Shown here: positions 1 to 9,917 of the stretch, piece after piece
Layout: each line of letters begins with the position of its first letter
Position numbering within the stretch: position 1 is the first letter of the stretch
Assembly: GCA_020740775.1 (NCBI GenBank)
Contig: JAHEWK010000009.1
Location: forward strand, 1,674,001-1,738,000
Reading direction: 5' to 3'
DNA: 64,000 nt
From: Ilyonectria destructans
Lineage: Eukaryota > Ascomycota > Sordariomycetes > Hypocreales > Nectriaceae
Translations under genes and position numbers: made by a program
The notes under the pieces: generated by a model
Seen by the model: only the letters and a program-made list of their open reading frames with translations
Databases searched by the model: none
Told to the model about the DNA's origin: nothing

Positions 1-1
1 T

Positions 2-217
2 GGCGAGTGGGCTCGCAATCAGACCGATTGCAATGTGCCCTGTGCCGGTAACAAGACCGAGATCTGTGGTGGAAAGACTCTGGTCAATGTCTTTGAGCCT
101 GAGACGGATGACGAGTGGTTGAAGGATGACAACGAGACGAAGACGAAGGATGAGAACAAGGTTGTCAGTGCTCAAACTTCTACTTCCGGGGCTATTAGGA
201 ACCTCGCACTCTTCTAG
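2..217 (+). CDS. C-terminal end of a secreted WSC-domain protein (5' end outside window)
   Basis: The frame is open from base 2 to the stop at 215-217. It begins G-E-W-A-R-N-Q-T-D-C and contains the cysteine-spaced end of a WSC domain (C-N-V-P-C-A-G-N-K-T-E-I-C-G-G around residues 10-24). WSC domains are small cysteine-rich carbohydrate-binding modules found in fungal wall sensors and secreted enzymes. After the domain there is a charged linker rich in D, E and K, then a short Ser/Thr stretch ending in A-L-F. No catalytic domain is visible because the N-terminal part lies outside the window, so the parent enzyme or sensor type cannot be named. There is no clear C-terminal membrane helix or GPI signal. 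Confidence 0.75.
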   Translation, partial: GEWARNQTDCNVPCAGNKTEICGGKTLVNVFEPETDDEWLKDDNETKTKDENKVVSAQTSTSGAIRNLALF

Positions 218-599
218 TCTGTCTCGTGGTGGTGTTTACAATTCCTAGGGCGGGAGTCGGCAGTAGAGTTATAGGGTAAGATTAAATATTAATTGAGTGC
301 GAAGAGATTGATCAGGTTGTTTTCTTTGAATATTTTCCCTAGTAATTTTCTCTCCCCCGGCTGACTTTATGGATTATTCCGCGTCCCTACTATCCATTGT
401 AAATTTTAGCTTTACTACGCAAGATAAATCTTATCTATAATTACTCTATTAATTAATTCTACTTAATTCCATCACTCTTAGCGTCTTGCAACCTAGCCTT
501 TTATCGTCCGTTTGTATACTCTATTATCAATAATATCCCTCCGATGAACCGACGGATAATCCCCAGGCTACCCAAGTCCTCATACTCTAATTGTTTTTC

Positions 600-905
600 T
601 GGTAAAGATACACCCTAGCGACCATATAAGCCAGTCCAGATTGAGTTCTTACCACCGAAGGATCAGCGATCCGATGCTCCCGTAGACCCCTGCGTCCAGC
701 CACATTGGAGCAGGCAGCGTTGTTGAATACCCCGGAACCAACACATTACGGTGACTCTTGTTGAACCCCACTGACGGTTCTTTTGTCGCCAGCGCAGTGA
801 CATGCGTTAGACATCCCACCCGCTGCCAAGATACAAGAACTTTTTCCGCCAAACTGATTAAATCACTCATGCAGGGGAAAACAGGCGATATATTCGGCGG
901 AACCC
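600..905 (-). repeat. Diverged dispersed repeat, copy A (inverted relative to copy B at 8.3 kb)
   Basis: The reverse complement of this stretch aligns by eye with 8300-8635 over about 300 bp. Shared blocks include GCGCTGGCGACAAAAGAACC, GTGTTGGTTCC and AATCTGGACT. Copies differ by scattered substitutions and small indels, and their open frames differ, so it is noncoding repeat DNA or a transposon relic and not a conserved gene. A short stretch near 2428-2457 shares GGCGGAAC plus TGCAGAGACTTC with the outer edge of copy B. Confidence 0.6.
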
Positions 906-1149
906 CTCGATGAGGGAACCTAATGTTTGAATTTACTGTATTTTCGTTGTGCACGCCACAGTTGCCAAGGCCTAAGTTTGAGTTTCAAGCTGCTTTTTTC
1001 TTCTTCTGCCGGAATCCTGTCTAACTTTTTCGACCTCCAGCCATTCTAACCTTGATGTCTACCCGACCTAACGACCCAAGATCTCGCCCTAGGTGGCTAG
1101 CATCCGTACCAGCTCCACGCAACCTAATAGCTCCTGGAACCAGGGCTCG

Positions 1150-1830
1150 TATACCTTACTGCTAATTTTCTTGATGAACTTTTAGTATCTTTTATTATTG
1201 CTATTTTTAATATTTTTAATACCTTCAGCTAAATTATATAGTATAGCCTTCTCTCTCCAGATATAGTTAATATTAATACTGATAATTAGATTTCCTTATA
1301 AATTAATTTTATTTCTATTATTAAGAAATAAACTATATTTAAAAATAGTTAAAATAATCTATTAGCTTATATTTAGATATTTTAAATAGTATAGTAAGAG
1401 ACTAAATAAGCTATTTTTCTCAAAGAACTTTTAATAGATATTTAATTTATTTCTTTTTATTTTATTTTATAAATTTTAAGAAGATTTAATATTATATTAA
1501 AATCTAATTTTATATTTTTAATATATAAAGTTATTCTTAATAAAAGCTTTATAAATAATAGTAATTAATATAATAAAAATTATTAAAATAGAATAATTAT
1601 TAAAAGAAAAATTAGTTTTTTAATAATAGAAAATATTAATCTCTTTTATCTTTTATTATTTAGAATAAGATTTCTATCTTAAAGTTATTAACTGATTCTA
1701 TTATCTATAGATAGTAAGATTAAAATTAGAAGGATTAAATTAAAACTTAAAATAAAAACTAATATATAATAACCTTATTATTTAGCTACTATATCTACTG
1801 ATACTTTAGCAGCAGAAAGAGACAAAAATA
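1150..1830. repeat. Very AT-rich tract, RIP-like
   Basis: About 680 bp made almost entirely of A and T, with TA-rich words in both orientations and no usable frame. Such tracts in ascomycetes are usually remnants of transposons mutated C-to-T by RIP. The original element cannot be recognised by eye. Confidence 0.6.
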
Positions 1831-2886
1831 ACACCCAACTTATTAACTTACCCTAGGGGAGATACACAGAAGATCGTCGCACAGGCATCTTGGATAGTCA
1901 GCCCGAAGCTGCACCAGACTACACATATATAGTCGGATGGATCTGAGGCTTATATCTCCTGATAGGGAAGCATCTTATTAGGTAGGATCTTGGGTCGGTC
2001 GCAGGAAATTCCGCTGGCAAGGCTTCAATAGAATCTGCAGCAGCCCGATATCCAAGGGATGTCGAAGATAGAGGTTAGACAAGGAAAGTAGTAACAGTCA
2101 AAATAGACTTAAATAAATCTCTTAAAAATAGAGGCAACAATTTAATAGACTCTCTAGTTATCTCGAGTCCTTACGGTCTCTCTGACTTCTAGGAAGAATC
2201 TCTCAAGAAGTGAAAATCGATGTCTCTCCCTGTGCCGTCCCCAACCTTCCCTTTTAACCTCATCCCGGCCCTCCTTGGGCACCCCCTGCTAGCAACCAGC
2301 TAGCCCAATCGTCCCCAATCGCCTGTCACAATACTAGGTATAGTACTTACTATTTATCTCTACTGTTTGAGAATACTATATAGCTTTAATCTATCTGATG
2401 ATATTGAGTAGAGCTAAAAAAAACCAAATATTCGGCGGAACGTGCAGAGACTTCCAGGGCTGCTTCTACAGGGCGGAATATCGTACCGCCCCTCAGTTTG
2501 TGGACCCTCTGTAATTTGGCTCAAAGAGACCCTGCTTATCTCGTTAGGTATCGAAATTTGATATTGCCAAATAACTCAGCCTGTATGCTCCAGAATGACT
2601 ATCGCCCCAACTCTATTGCACATGTAATTTCGAGTAGTGTAGTTTTCCCTATGGATGAGAAGACAAGCTCGTGCCATGTTGTTGGAAGAAGAAGTGGTCA
2701 TACGGTCGGATTTACCCGGCTTTGATATCTTCTAGGATTGACTCTTCGCCTGCTGCCAGTCGGAAAGCAGGCAACAGGACAAGCAAGTTCAGCTATAACT
2801 CTCCGAAGCTCCCCGCCAATAAGCCTCTGGTTCCTTGCTTACCTTCACCTCGGCCAATACTTAATTCATCTTCTCTTGACATCAGG

Positions 2887-4557
2887 ATGTATTCCAGAAA
2901 CATTGCCATACTTCTCCTTAGCAGCTCTCAGCTTGCTTTGGGTGCTGTTGTCCAAAAGACTCATGAGCGTCGAGGCGCTACACCGAGTTATCCTTACGAT
3001 GACAAATCCACCGAGTATTGCACTTGGTGGCATGACTACGACGTAAAGACCCCATGCGATGACCTTCTGGAGGTCAATCAGATCAATATGGAGCAGTTTA
3101 GGCGCTGGGTACGTACTTCCTCTGTTGTCTACTTCTGGAGACTCATGACTGATGATTTCACCATCTGTAGAACCCTTCCATCAAGGAAAACTGCGAAGGC
3201 TTGACTGTCGGTCGATCGTACTGCGTTGAGGCCATGTTTGAACCTGGTACCAATCCAGAACCGGAGCCACAACCTTCATCAACAAAGGCACCCCAGCCGT
3301 CACCAACCAAGCCTTCGAATGGTGCGATTCCAGTCTTGATCTATTCAACAAACGTGAAATATGCACTGACATGTTATTTCAGGCATCGAAACTCCAGACA
3401 CCGTTCAACCTGGCATTGTCAGCAACTGCAATAAGTTCTACTTCGTCAAGAAGGATGATGATTGCGCCGGTATTGCATCCAAGCATGGCATCACTCTGGC
3501 TCAGTTCACCAAGTGGAATGCAGGTACTGGAAGCACTTGCACCGGACTCTGGGCCGATACATACGCTTGTGTATCTATCATCGGCCAAGAGCCTTCGCCT
3601 ACCAGTACCAAGCCTACCGCCACCAACGGTATCGAGACGCCGTCGCCTATTCAGGATGGCATGGTCAAAAATTGCCACAAGTTCCACCTTGTGAAAACAA
3701 CAACAACAACTTGTACGTCTATTGAGGACTATTACAAGCTGCCTTTGGCCACCTTCAAGAAATGGAATCCCGCAGTAGGCTTGGACTGCCGCACGTTGCT
3801 TGCAAATTACTATGTTTGCGTGAGCACTATCGACTACAAGCCTGAGCCTGCGACCACCTCGAAGCCCTCTACAACGCAACCGACAAATGGCATTACGACA
3901 CCTTCTCCAATCCAAGATAATATGAACAAGAACTGCAACAAATTCCACCTAGTCAAATCAACAACAACATGCGCCTCGATCCGCGACTATTACAACGTTC
4001 CTCTGAAGGACTTCTACTCTTGGAACTCGGGTGTGGGCTCCTCATGCCAATCGCTACTGGCAAGTTACTATGTCTGTGTCTCTGTGGTCGGCTGGAAGCC
4101 AGCCCCTTCTCCAACAACCACCACCGGTAACGGCATCTCGACCCCTTCGCCAATCCAGACCGGAATGACGACCAAGTGCAACAAGTTTCATCTGTCTACT
4201 AAAACTACTACTTGCTCGTCAATTCAGAACTACTACCAGATCACTATGGCCCAGTTGGTAGAGTGGAACCCGGCAATCGGCTCCAAGTGTACAGCCTTGT
4301 GGGCTGATACCTATGTCTGCGTGGGTGTTATCGGACAGAAGCCGACTACAACCCAGCCCCCTAAGGGTAACACAACTCCTACACCTGTGCAAGCCGGTAT
4401 AATTAGCAATTGCAAGAAATTTCATCTTGTCAAGTCGACAACAACGTGTACCTCCATCCAGGACAACGGCTCCTTACGGCCAAAACGAGACAACGAGGAT
4501 GAACAACACACACGCCCTAGTGGCCCCCTACAACACCCTGACACCAACACCAAATGA
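2887..4557 (+). CDS. Secreted multi-LysM protein, truncated by an insertion in its sixth LysM
   Basis: Exons 2887-3108, 3171-3321 and 3383-4557 give 515 aa. The N-terminus (M-Y-S-R-N then a hydrophobic stretch ending L-A-L-G-A) is a signal peptide. Five LysM modules follow, each with conserved cysteines and a core like K-F-H-L-V-K...T-C-x-S-I...Y-Y...W-N-P...Y-V-C-V, separated by Thr/Pro linkers (T-T-P-S-P-I-Q). LysM modules bind chitin oligosaccharides; in fungi such proteins protect walls or mask chitin from hosts. A sixth LysM starts at about 4411 but is cut at 4464 by an inserted element, which supplies an artificial tail and the stop at 4555-4557. The missing half is intact at 4890-4991. 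The truncated product may still be functional because five modules remain. Confidence 0.85.
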
Positions 4558-4874
4558 ACACCAAGAGACGGAAAAGACCTACCCTAGACTGACTACCGGC
4601 ACTGCACACACAAGTTGTGGGGCGCCTCAGAACAATCTCTGATACATCTATCCCAATCTCTTCCCCTTACTGACGTCTAGCGTCTGCAAGTAGAGACAAC
4701 CCGAAAACCACCTGAAAGTCTCTTTCAAACCCCTGTCTAATCCATCGAACCCCCTTTTCTTAGCATATTTCCTTAGTACGAGTAGCATAGAGAGAGAGTT
4801 AGATAGATAGACGGGCGCCCTTTGTCCTATAGAAAGGAACGTCCCGGCGTTAAACAATATACACACACACACAC
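4465..4874 (+). mobile_element. About 410-bp retroposon-like insertion (SINE-like or truncated LINE) with 15-bp target duplication
   Basis: The 15-mer ACCTCCATCCAGGAC occurs at 4450-4464 and again at 4875-4889, bracketing foreign sequence. Removing the insert plus one duplicate (425 bp) restores an uninterrupted LysM module in frame, with 518 codons in all. The insert ends in an (AC)n simple repeat next to the right duplicate. A long variable-size target duplication and a simple-repeat tail fit target-primed reverse transcription, as used by SINEs and LINEs. I see no reverse transcriptase, no terminal inverted repeats and no convincing tRNA-type A/B box, so the family is unassigned. It does not splice out cleanly: no GT donor lies at the left junction. 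Confidence 0.75.
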
Positions 4875-4889
4875 ACCTCCATCCAGGAC

Positions 4890-4991
4890 TACTACAAGAT
4901 CACTATGGCACAACTGGCGAAATGGAACCCTGCTGTTGGGTCTAAGTGTACGGCTCTGTGGGCAGAATATTATGTGTGCGTTGGGGTTTAA
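4890..4991 (+). pseudogene. Orphaned C-terminal half of the sixth LysM module
   Basis: This stretch reads Y-Y-K-I-T-M-A-Q-L-A-K-W-N-P-A-V-G-S-K-C and ends Y-Y-V-C-V-G-V-stop. It is nearly identical to the second half of the preceding fifth LysM, and continues directly from the break at 4464 once the insertion is removed. It has no start of its own and is probably not translated now. Confidence 0.85.
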
Positions 4992-5909
4992 TTTTCTGGT
5001 TTGTAGCAGTGCGCGTGGGTCTAGGCTGCGGCTTGAGCTGAGGTAGCTGTTTTGGTGAAGCTGAAGGAGGATGAATACAAAATTTGGACAGCTATTAATT
5101 TCTGGTGATCTGAGGTGTAACTCTTTATTATTATGTTTCTCGTGATAGCTCTTTATTACGGTTCTTGCTATTTGATTTCTCTTTATTCTTGTCCCTTACA
5201 CACAGGGAGGTCAATCGAGATAGATACGTTGGTAAAGAATTTAGTTGTAATTGAATTGTAACTAAGCCTAGCCTGGTTCTCTGACCTCTTATATTATGTA
5301 AGGTAAGGTCGTAGTATGAGACATGCTTCTCTGCTAGCTCTGATGGCGCTGTCACTGAATGGAATGCGTTTATTTCATCTTAGAACCACCAGCATTTGAT
5401 CTCGACACAAAGCATGACAAAGATTCTCAAATGTGTAACCCTGTAAAATGATTAGCCCACGGTTTGCCCGACCTCCTATTAATATCATTTCCACTTACCA
5501 GCCAACGCGCTGGCCGAGGTTGTGCCCAATGTGAACCTAAGATGATGCAGGCCATCTACCAACACCATGTTGTATTCTACGGGGCCAAGAACAGCGGTGC
5601 GCCGGAGCAGACCGATAAGAGCTGTGTTGCCACTTTCGCCAAGCACTCCACTCAGTAGCCTCGGAGCTCGGCAGGGTCTGGCCGAGCCGAACCTCCACTT
5701 GCTTGATGTAACGTCTGTTTAATGCGCCGCTTGTGACCAACAACCAACAACCAGCACCCTCTTTCTTTGCCTCTGCAATCTTCTCATCACATTATCGACT
5801 CACTGTGCCTGAAACTGCCAAGCTACCACGCAGGAGACCTCGCCAGCCTCACCGAACAAAAGTCCATCACTAGAGTCTTCACACGGCCCACAAGCCTCAA
5901 ACGGTCCAC
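4992..5909. other. Intergenic, no supported gene
   Basis: Only short overlapping frames without recognisable motifs. Contains the 3' flank of the LysM gene and the promoter side of the 2EXR gene. Confidence 0.5.
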
Positions 5910-6506
5910 ATGTCCACTTTCCACCCCTTCGCCCGTCTCCCGTTGGAGCTCCGTACGCGGATCTGGGAGATGACGGTTGAGCCTCGTAACGTCGAGGTCC
6001 GCTTCAAGGATGAATTCAGGGTGGAGGGCTCAGTATACTACTGGATGTCCTCGACCCCAGGACCAGGGATATTGCAGGCCTGTCACGAAGCCCGTAATCT
6101 CGGCCTTTACCAGCGTGCCTTCTCCTTTGGGAACAAACCGCGGTATACCTGGGTGAATTTCGAGATGGATATGATCTCTCTTGGGGATACCGACATTAGA
6201 AATATTGTCGACGAGCGACTCGATATTCGCCGTCTTAGGTTCGAGAGGGAAAGTGATGAGTGGTTTTTTCATTGGGAATCGAAGGGTCTAGAGGGTTTTG
6301 CCAATCTCATAGAAATCCATGTGATATGCTTGGATACCTTTTTTTCTTGGCTGGATTCCTGGGAGCACGTGGAATGGCAATGCCCCAGAGAGAATGTACG
6401 CTTCATCAAGAAGGAGTCGGGACAAATGATTGATGGCTATGAGCTAGATAAGATGTGGGACGAATTTGTCGAGGAGACCAGACGCCGAGAGAACGGCAAT
6501 AATTGA
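5910..6506 (+). CDS. 2EXR-domain protein
   Basis: Single-exon frame of 198 aa. The N-terminus F-H-P-F-A-R-L-P-L-E-L-R-T-R-I-W-E is the signature of the fungal 2EXR domain (F-box-like opening followed by a conserved R-I-W). A second conserved block I-L-Q-A-C-H-E-A-R lies near residue 53. The family is abundant and lineage-specific in filamentous fungi, and its molecular function is not established. There is no signal peptide or membrane helix. The first ATG next to the motif was chosen as start. The protein is of normal length for this family and looks intact. Confidence 0.8.
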   Translation: MSTFHPFARLPLELRTRIWEMTVEPRNVEVRFKDEFRVEGSVYYWMSSTPGPGILQACHEARNLGLYQRAFSFGNKPRYTWVNFEMDMISLGDTDIRNIVDERLDIRRLRFERESDEWFFHWESKGLEGFANLIEIHVICLDTFFSWLDSWEHVEWQCPRENVRFIKKESGQMIDGYELDKMWDEFVEETRRRENGNN

Positions 6507-6634
6507 GGACGAGATGGTCCCCCCGCCCCCCTCGCGGCCTTATTTGTATATAGTAGTTCTACCTTTGAAAATTATCTCGTCTCATATCCGCGGCAAAAGG
6601 TTCGAACTAGCTGCACCCGTGGCTCACGCTTCTT

Positions 6635-7503
6635 TCATGAGCACCAGTTGCTCATGGTTTTTTGAGCCCCTTTGTATGACCTTATCACGGAGCTGTGTTC
6701 CTGGCCGATGGAGGTTCTCCCCGCAGGTGTTGGCCCATACCATTTCTTTTGCCAGTCTTTGACCATCTTCGAAGCATTTTCTATACCATTTGCCTCTGCA
6801 GCAAGGAGAGTAGCTTTCCAGTCAAGAGTGTACATCGTGTTGCCATCGATAGGATAGATGCCCAGCGCTTCCTTCTTGATCTCCATGTCGTTCGGTATTC
6901 CAAGCTCCTTTCAGCAGCGTCAATGAGATGCGCACCGTGATCGCCTGCCCGGACGATCTTGACTTGGTTCAATGATGTTTTGAAGTTGTCGAAAAGGACC
7001 TTGTTGGCCGCGGTTTGGCGGCTCGACGTCTGAGCGACCGTTTGCGCAAGGTGTTTGATGTATTTATTGAAGTTCCCATCTGCACCCTTCACAGCCTTGT
7101 AGGTTGGGAAGTTGTACACAGGTTTTCCCTGCTTGACCACATACTGTTCATAGACATTCTTTGCTGTCTCTACAATATCAGGGGTCTTGGTGTTTTGGTC
7201 TGCTCCGTGAACCAGTTCCGGTTTATCGGTATCCAGTTTCCCCAGTAAGGCCTGAAGGTCATTGAAGTTGCATCTAGACCTGCCAGTTATAGGCTTCGGC
7301 TTGTATTCCCTGTAAATGTCATTCTTGTATTCGCCATTCCTCCAACGGACGCAGGTGAAGCCAATGGTCGGTTAGGCTGGGTCATTGAGCTCATCAATCT
7401 CGAAGGCGTAGAAGAGCATCAAGCGCTCGAGAGCACCTTGATACCCGCCAGCCCAGACGCGCGTGATGGCGAAAGCAAGAGTCAGGAAGAAAGAAGTCCG
7501 TAT
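6635..7503 (-). pseudogene. Decayed gene for a small secreted fungal protein of unknown function
   Basis: Reading on the minus strand, a signal-peptide-like stretch (R-T-S-F-F-L-T-L-A-F-A-I, then W-A-G-G-Y) is followed by a coherent protein with E-I-D-E-L-N-D-P-A, I-G-F-T-C and K-D-W-Q-K-K-W-Y. Three lesions are visible. The expected start codon reads ATA at 7501-7503. An in-frame TAA lies at 7372-7374. A frameshift near 6887-6894 is explained by loss of one base and moves the end into another frame (M-E-I-K-K-E-A-L-G-I-Y). The start change and possibly the stop could come from transitions as in RIP. It is the type of conserved secreted hypothetical common in Pezizomycotina, but I cannot name the family. 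Confidence 0.6.
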
Positions 7504-8299
7504 GATTGAATTGGCAAGAGGGAGAAACAAATAAAATAATAGTAGATGCAACAGCCCACAACAAGATGCGTGTGAGTTCCGCAATAATGAGAATGAGCGA
7601 GTAGAGTGAATAAATTGAATTCCAATGAGTGTAAGTTAAAGAGTGTAGCTTAATGAGTGTACTTCAGTGAGTGTACCGGTAGTCTTCGGGATGCAGCACA
7701 GTAATAGGTAAGGAGCGAATACTACACTCTCGTTATCTTGCCTGTCACATGAGGGACTCAATTGCAATTACACCATGCCGGAGCACGATCCCATATTGGC
7801 ATTGACCATTTGTCAGTGCTCTTTGCCGCTGGACACTCATCTCTCCTGAGTCTCCTCATGCCTCGCTTCTTCGGGTGGGGCGGATCGTCGGGTATCATGG
7901 GCCTATGAAACCCTTGATCTTTGAGACCTCATGGGGCTTCTGTAAACGATACACCTCCAGTTATCGCCAGGGATGATGAAGAAACTTTGTTGGCTGGGTC
8001 CAAGTGTTGGTCGGGTCCATGGAGCCACAATCACCGGCGTCCACGAAGATCCCTGCCGATGACCAGGTAGCTCAGCCTGTCTGTGCAGATCTCGCCGCAC
8101 AAGTTGCATGATCAGATCAGCAATGACATTGCCGTCAAAATTGCGGGGACAAGGGAAGAAAGTTTAGTTCGAATAGGGTTTTCCCAACCCTTACCCAGTC
8201 GTACAGAAGTTGTAAGGCAATGAGTGGTTTCTTTCGCTCTTAAGCCGAGCTGCCCTATAGGGCCCGCACCGGCGAGAGCTGGTTCGCTAAAGAAGTCTC

Positions 8300-8635
8300 T
8301 GCAAGTACCGCCTACTTTCTCCTCCACGAGTGATTTTAATCAGATTGGTGGAAATAGTTCTTGTATCTTAGCAGCAGGTGGGATTTCACATCAAGAGGGG
8401 CTAACAGTACGATGCGTATCACTAGCGCTGGCGACAAAAGAACCGTTAGGGGGTTAAACAACAGTCACCGTAAGGTGTTGGTTCCAGGGTATTTGACAAC
8501 GCTGCTCCAGCGTGTGTGGATATACTGGGAACAGGGATCTACAGGAGCAGTGGATTGGATGTCATAGTGATGTGTCGGTGACAAGAACTTAATCTGGACT
8601 AGCCCAGATAGTTGCCAGGATGTATCTGTACCGGA
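8300..8635 (+). repeat. Diverged dispersed repeat, copy B
   Basis: Aligns in reverse complement with 600-905. Open frames differ between copies, which argues against a selected gene. Together the two copies form an inverted pair about 7.4 kb apart. Confidence 0.6.
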
Positions 8636-9589
8636 GAAAAAAGATAAGAAGATTACTTCGAACTTTCATTCTTGACAATCCTTGACTGGTGGGTTGCCGA
8701 AGCATTCCGCTCAGGCATGCCCCTCTCCTTCTGGAGTAGGGTTAGTCTTATACAAACCCCCCGAGTAGTTTGAATAGAAGCGGGCCATTTCGGAGATTTC
8801 TTTTTACAGCAATTGGTTTAAACCGTGAAGCATTTTGTCACTCAACAGTTGCTCTTGGCTTTATCTCACAGGGGACCTTGCCCCTGTTCATAATCGTGCC
8901 ATATCATGTCGGAACCTCTGGTTGTTGTAGCAGGTGGCAAAATGGACCTCGAACTCTCCAACCCAACACAGATCCCAAAGTATATCGTTGGTCGCTTGGA
9001 TGATTACCCACGACTTACAGGTGAGGCATGATCCGCGACCCCGGGTGCTTGCTCGCACCGGCCCGCGAATCACATGCAACATTAGTCACTCACAGCTGGG
9101 ACTCGGCGATTGCACGCCTCTTGATTATCTCAGCCTTTATGCAGCCCGGATACTTCATATATCTGTAAGTTAGGACTGTTGCTCTTATTATTTGTACCAG
9201 AGGCTTACTATTTCTCTGTAGACATTCTTTAGTATTTTGTATATCAAGAAGTTAAGGTGCCCGAGTACACAAATACCCAGAGGGGGGACTGGAAGCTCAA
9301 TAGTAAGAAAAGAATACCAACAATAGTATAAACAATAACTATTTTATATATATTCGCTCCGTCTTTCTATTTATCTTCAACTTACTCTTATTGCTTTCCT
9401 TTTTTGTAAATGGGAGAGACACTTAGTGCAGACAGGGCCGGCAATAGCAAAAGTCTGTAATACTCTATAGATCGAAGTGTGACAATCCGGCTTATCCTGT
9501 ACGGGGGTATAGGGTTGGCTGTGACGTGGGGTGTATGATGTAGTGTGATCAGGACGGCGAGAATAAGCAAGATAGATCACAGTCTAATA

Positions 9590-9900
9590 ATAGTAGAATA
9601 GTAGGTTCAATATGACTAAGTATGTTGATAGCTAGAGAGCTTAAGGCTTATTTTATAATAAGTAGTAATATTAAATTTAAAAAAGAATATTTTAAACTTG
9701 AAAGAAAAATTAATATATATTTGTTTTATTATTTAGTTATTTATTTATTTAATGTTTTTTTTATAAATAAATCTACTATTTTTTTTTTAAAAAAAAAGAT
9801 TAAACGTAACTTATTTATTTAAGAAAAAAAACTAAAATCCAGATATTTGCATCTTCTATATATATAATATAAGGCTATTAATTCAATAATCTATATTCCG
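9590..9900. repeat. AT-rich tract, RIP-like
   Basis: About 300 bp dominated by A/T runs including long T and A homopolymers, with no gene signal. Confidence 0.5.
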
Positions 9901-9917
9901 TAACCCCCGTTTTCCAA

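Larger units (their letters stand above)
218..2886. other. Intergenic, partly RIP-like AT-rich DNA with repeat fragments
   Basis: No convincing gene lies here. Bases about 1150-1830 are extremely A+T-rich with dense TA/TTA/TAA runs, as expected of old repeat DNA mutated by repeat-induced point mutation. The flanks hold copies of a dispersed repeat (about 600-905 and a short piece near 2428-2457), described separately. Confidence 0.6.
7504..9917. other. Intergenic with repeat copy B and an AT-rich tract
   Basis: No supported gene. Holds the dispersed repeat copy at 8300-8635 and a strongly AT-rich stretch at about 9590-9900 that resembles RIP-mutated DNA, just beyond the stop of the rhodopsin-domain gene. 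Confidence 0.5.

Noticed and set aside
649..954. 101-codon minus-strand frame near the left end
   Set aside because: It lies in the dispersed repeat, and the second copy at 8.3 kb does not keep the same reading frame.
3379..3948. 189-codon frame antisense to the LysM gene
   Set aside because: Its repeats reflect the tandem LysM modules on the other strand; no independent protein signal.
4446..4890. Insertion in the LysM gene as a new spliceable intron (introner)
   Set aside because: No GT donor lies at the left junction and the one GT...AG pair that spans it removes a conserved Cys and breaks the frame.
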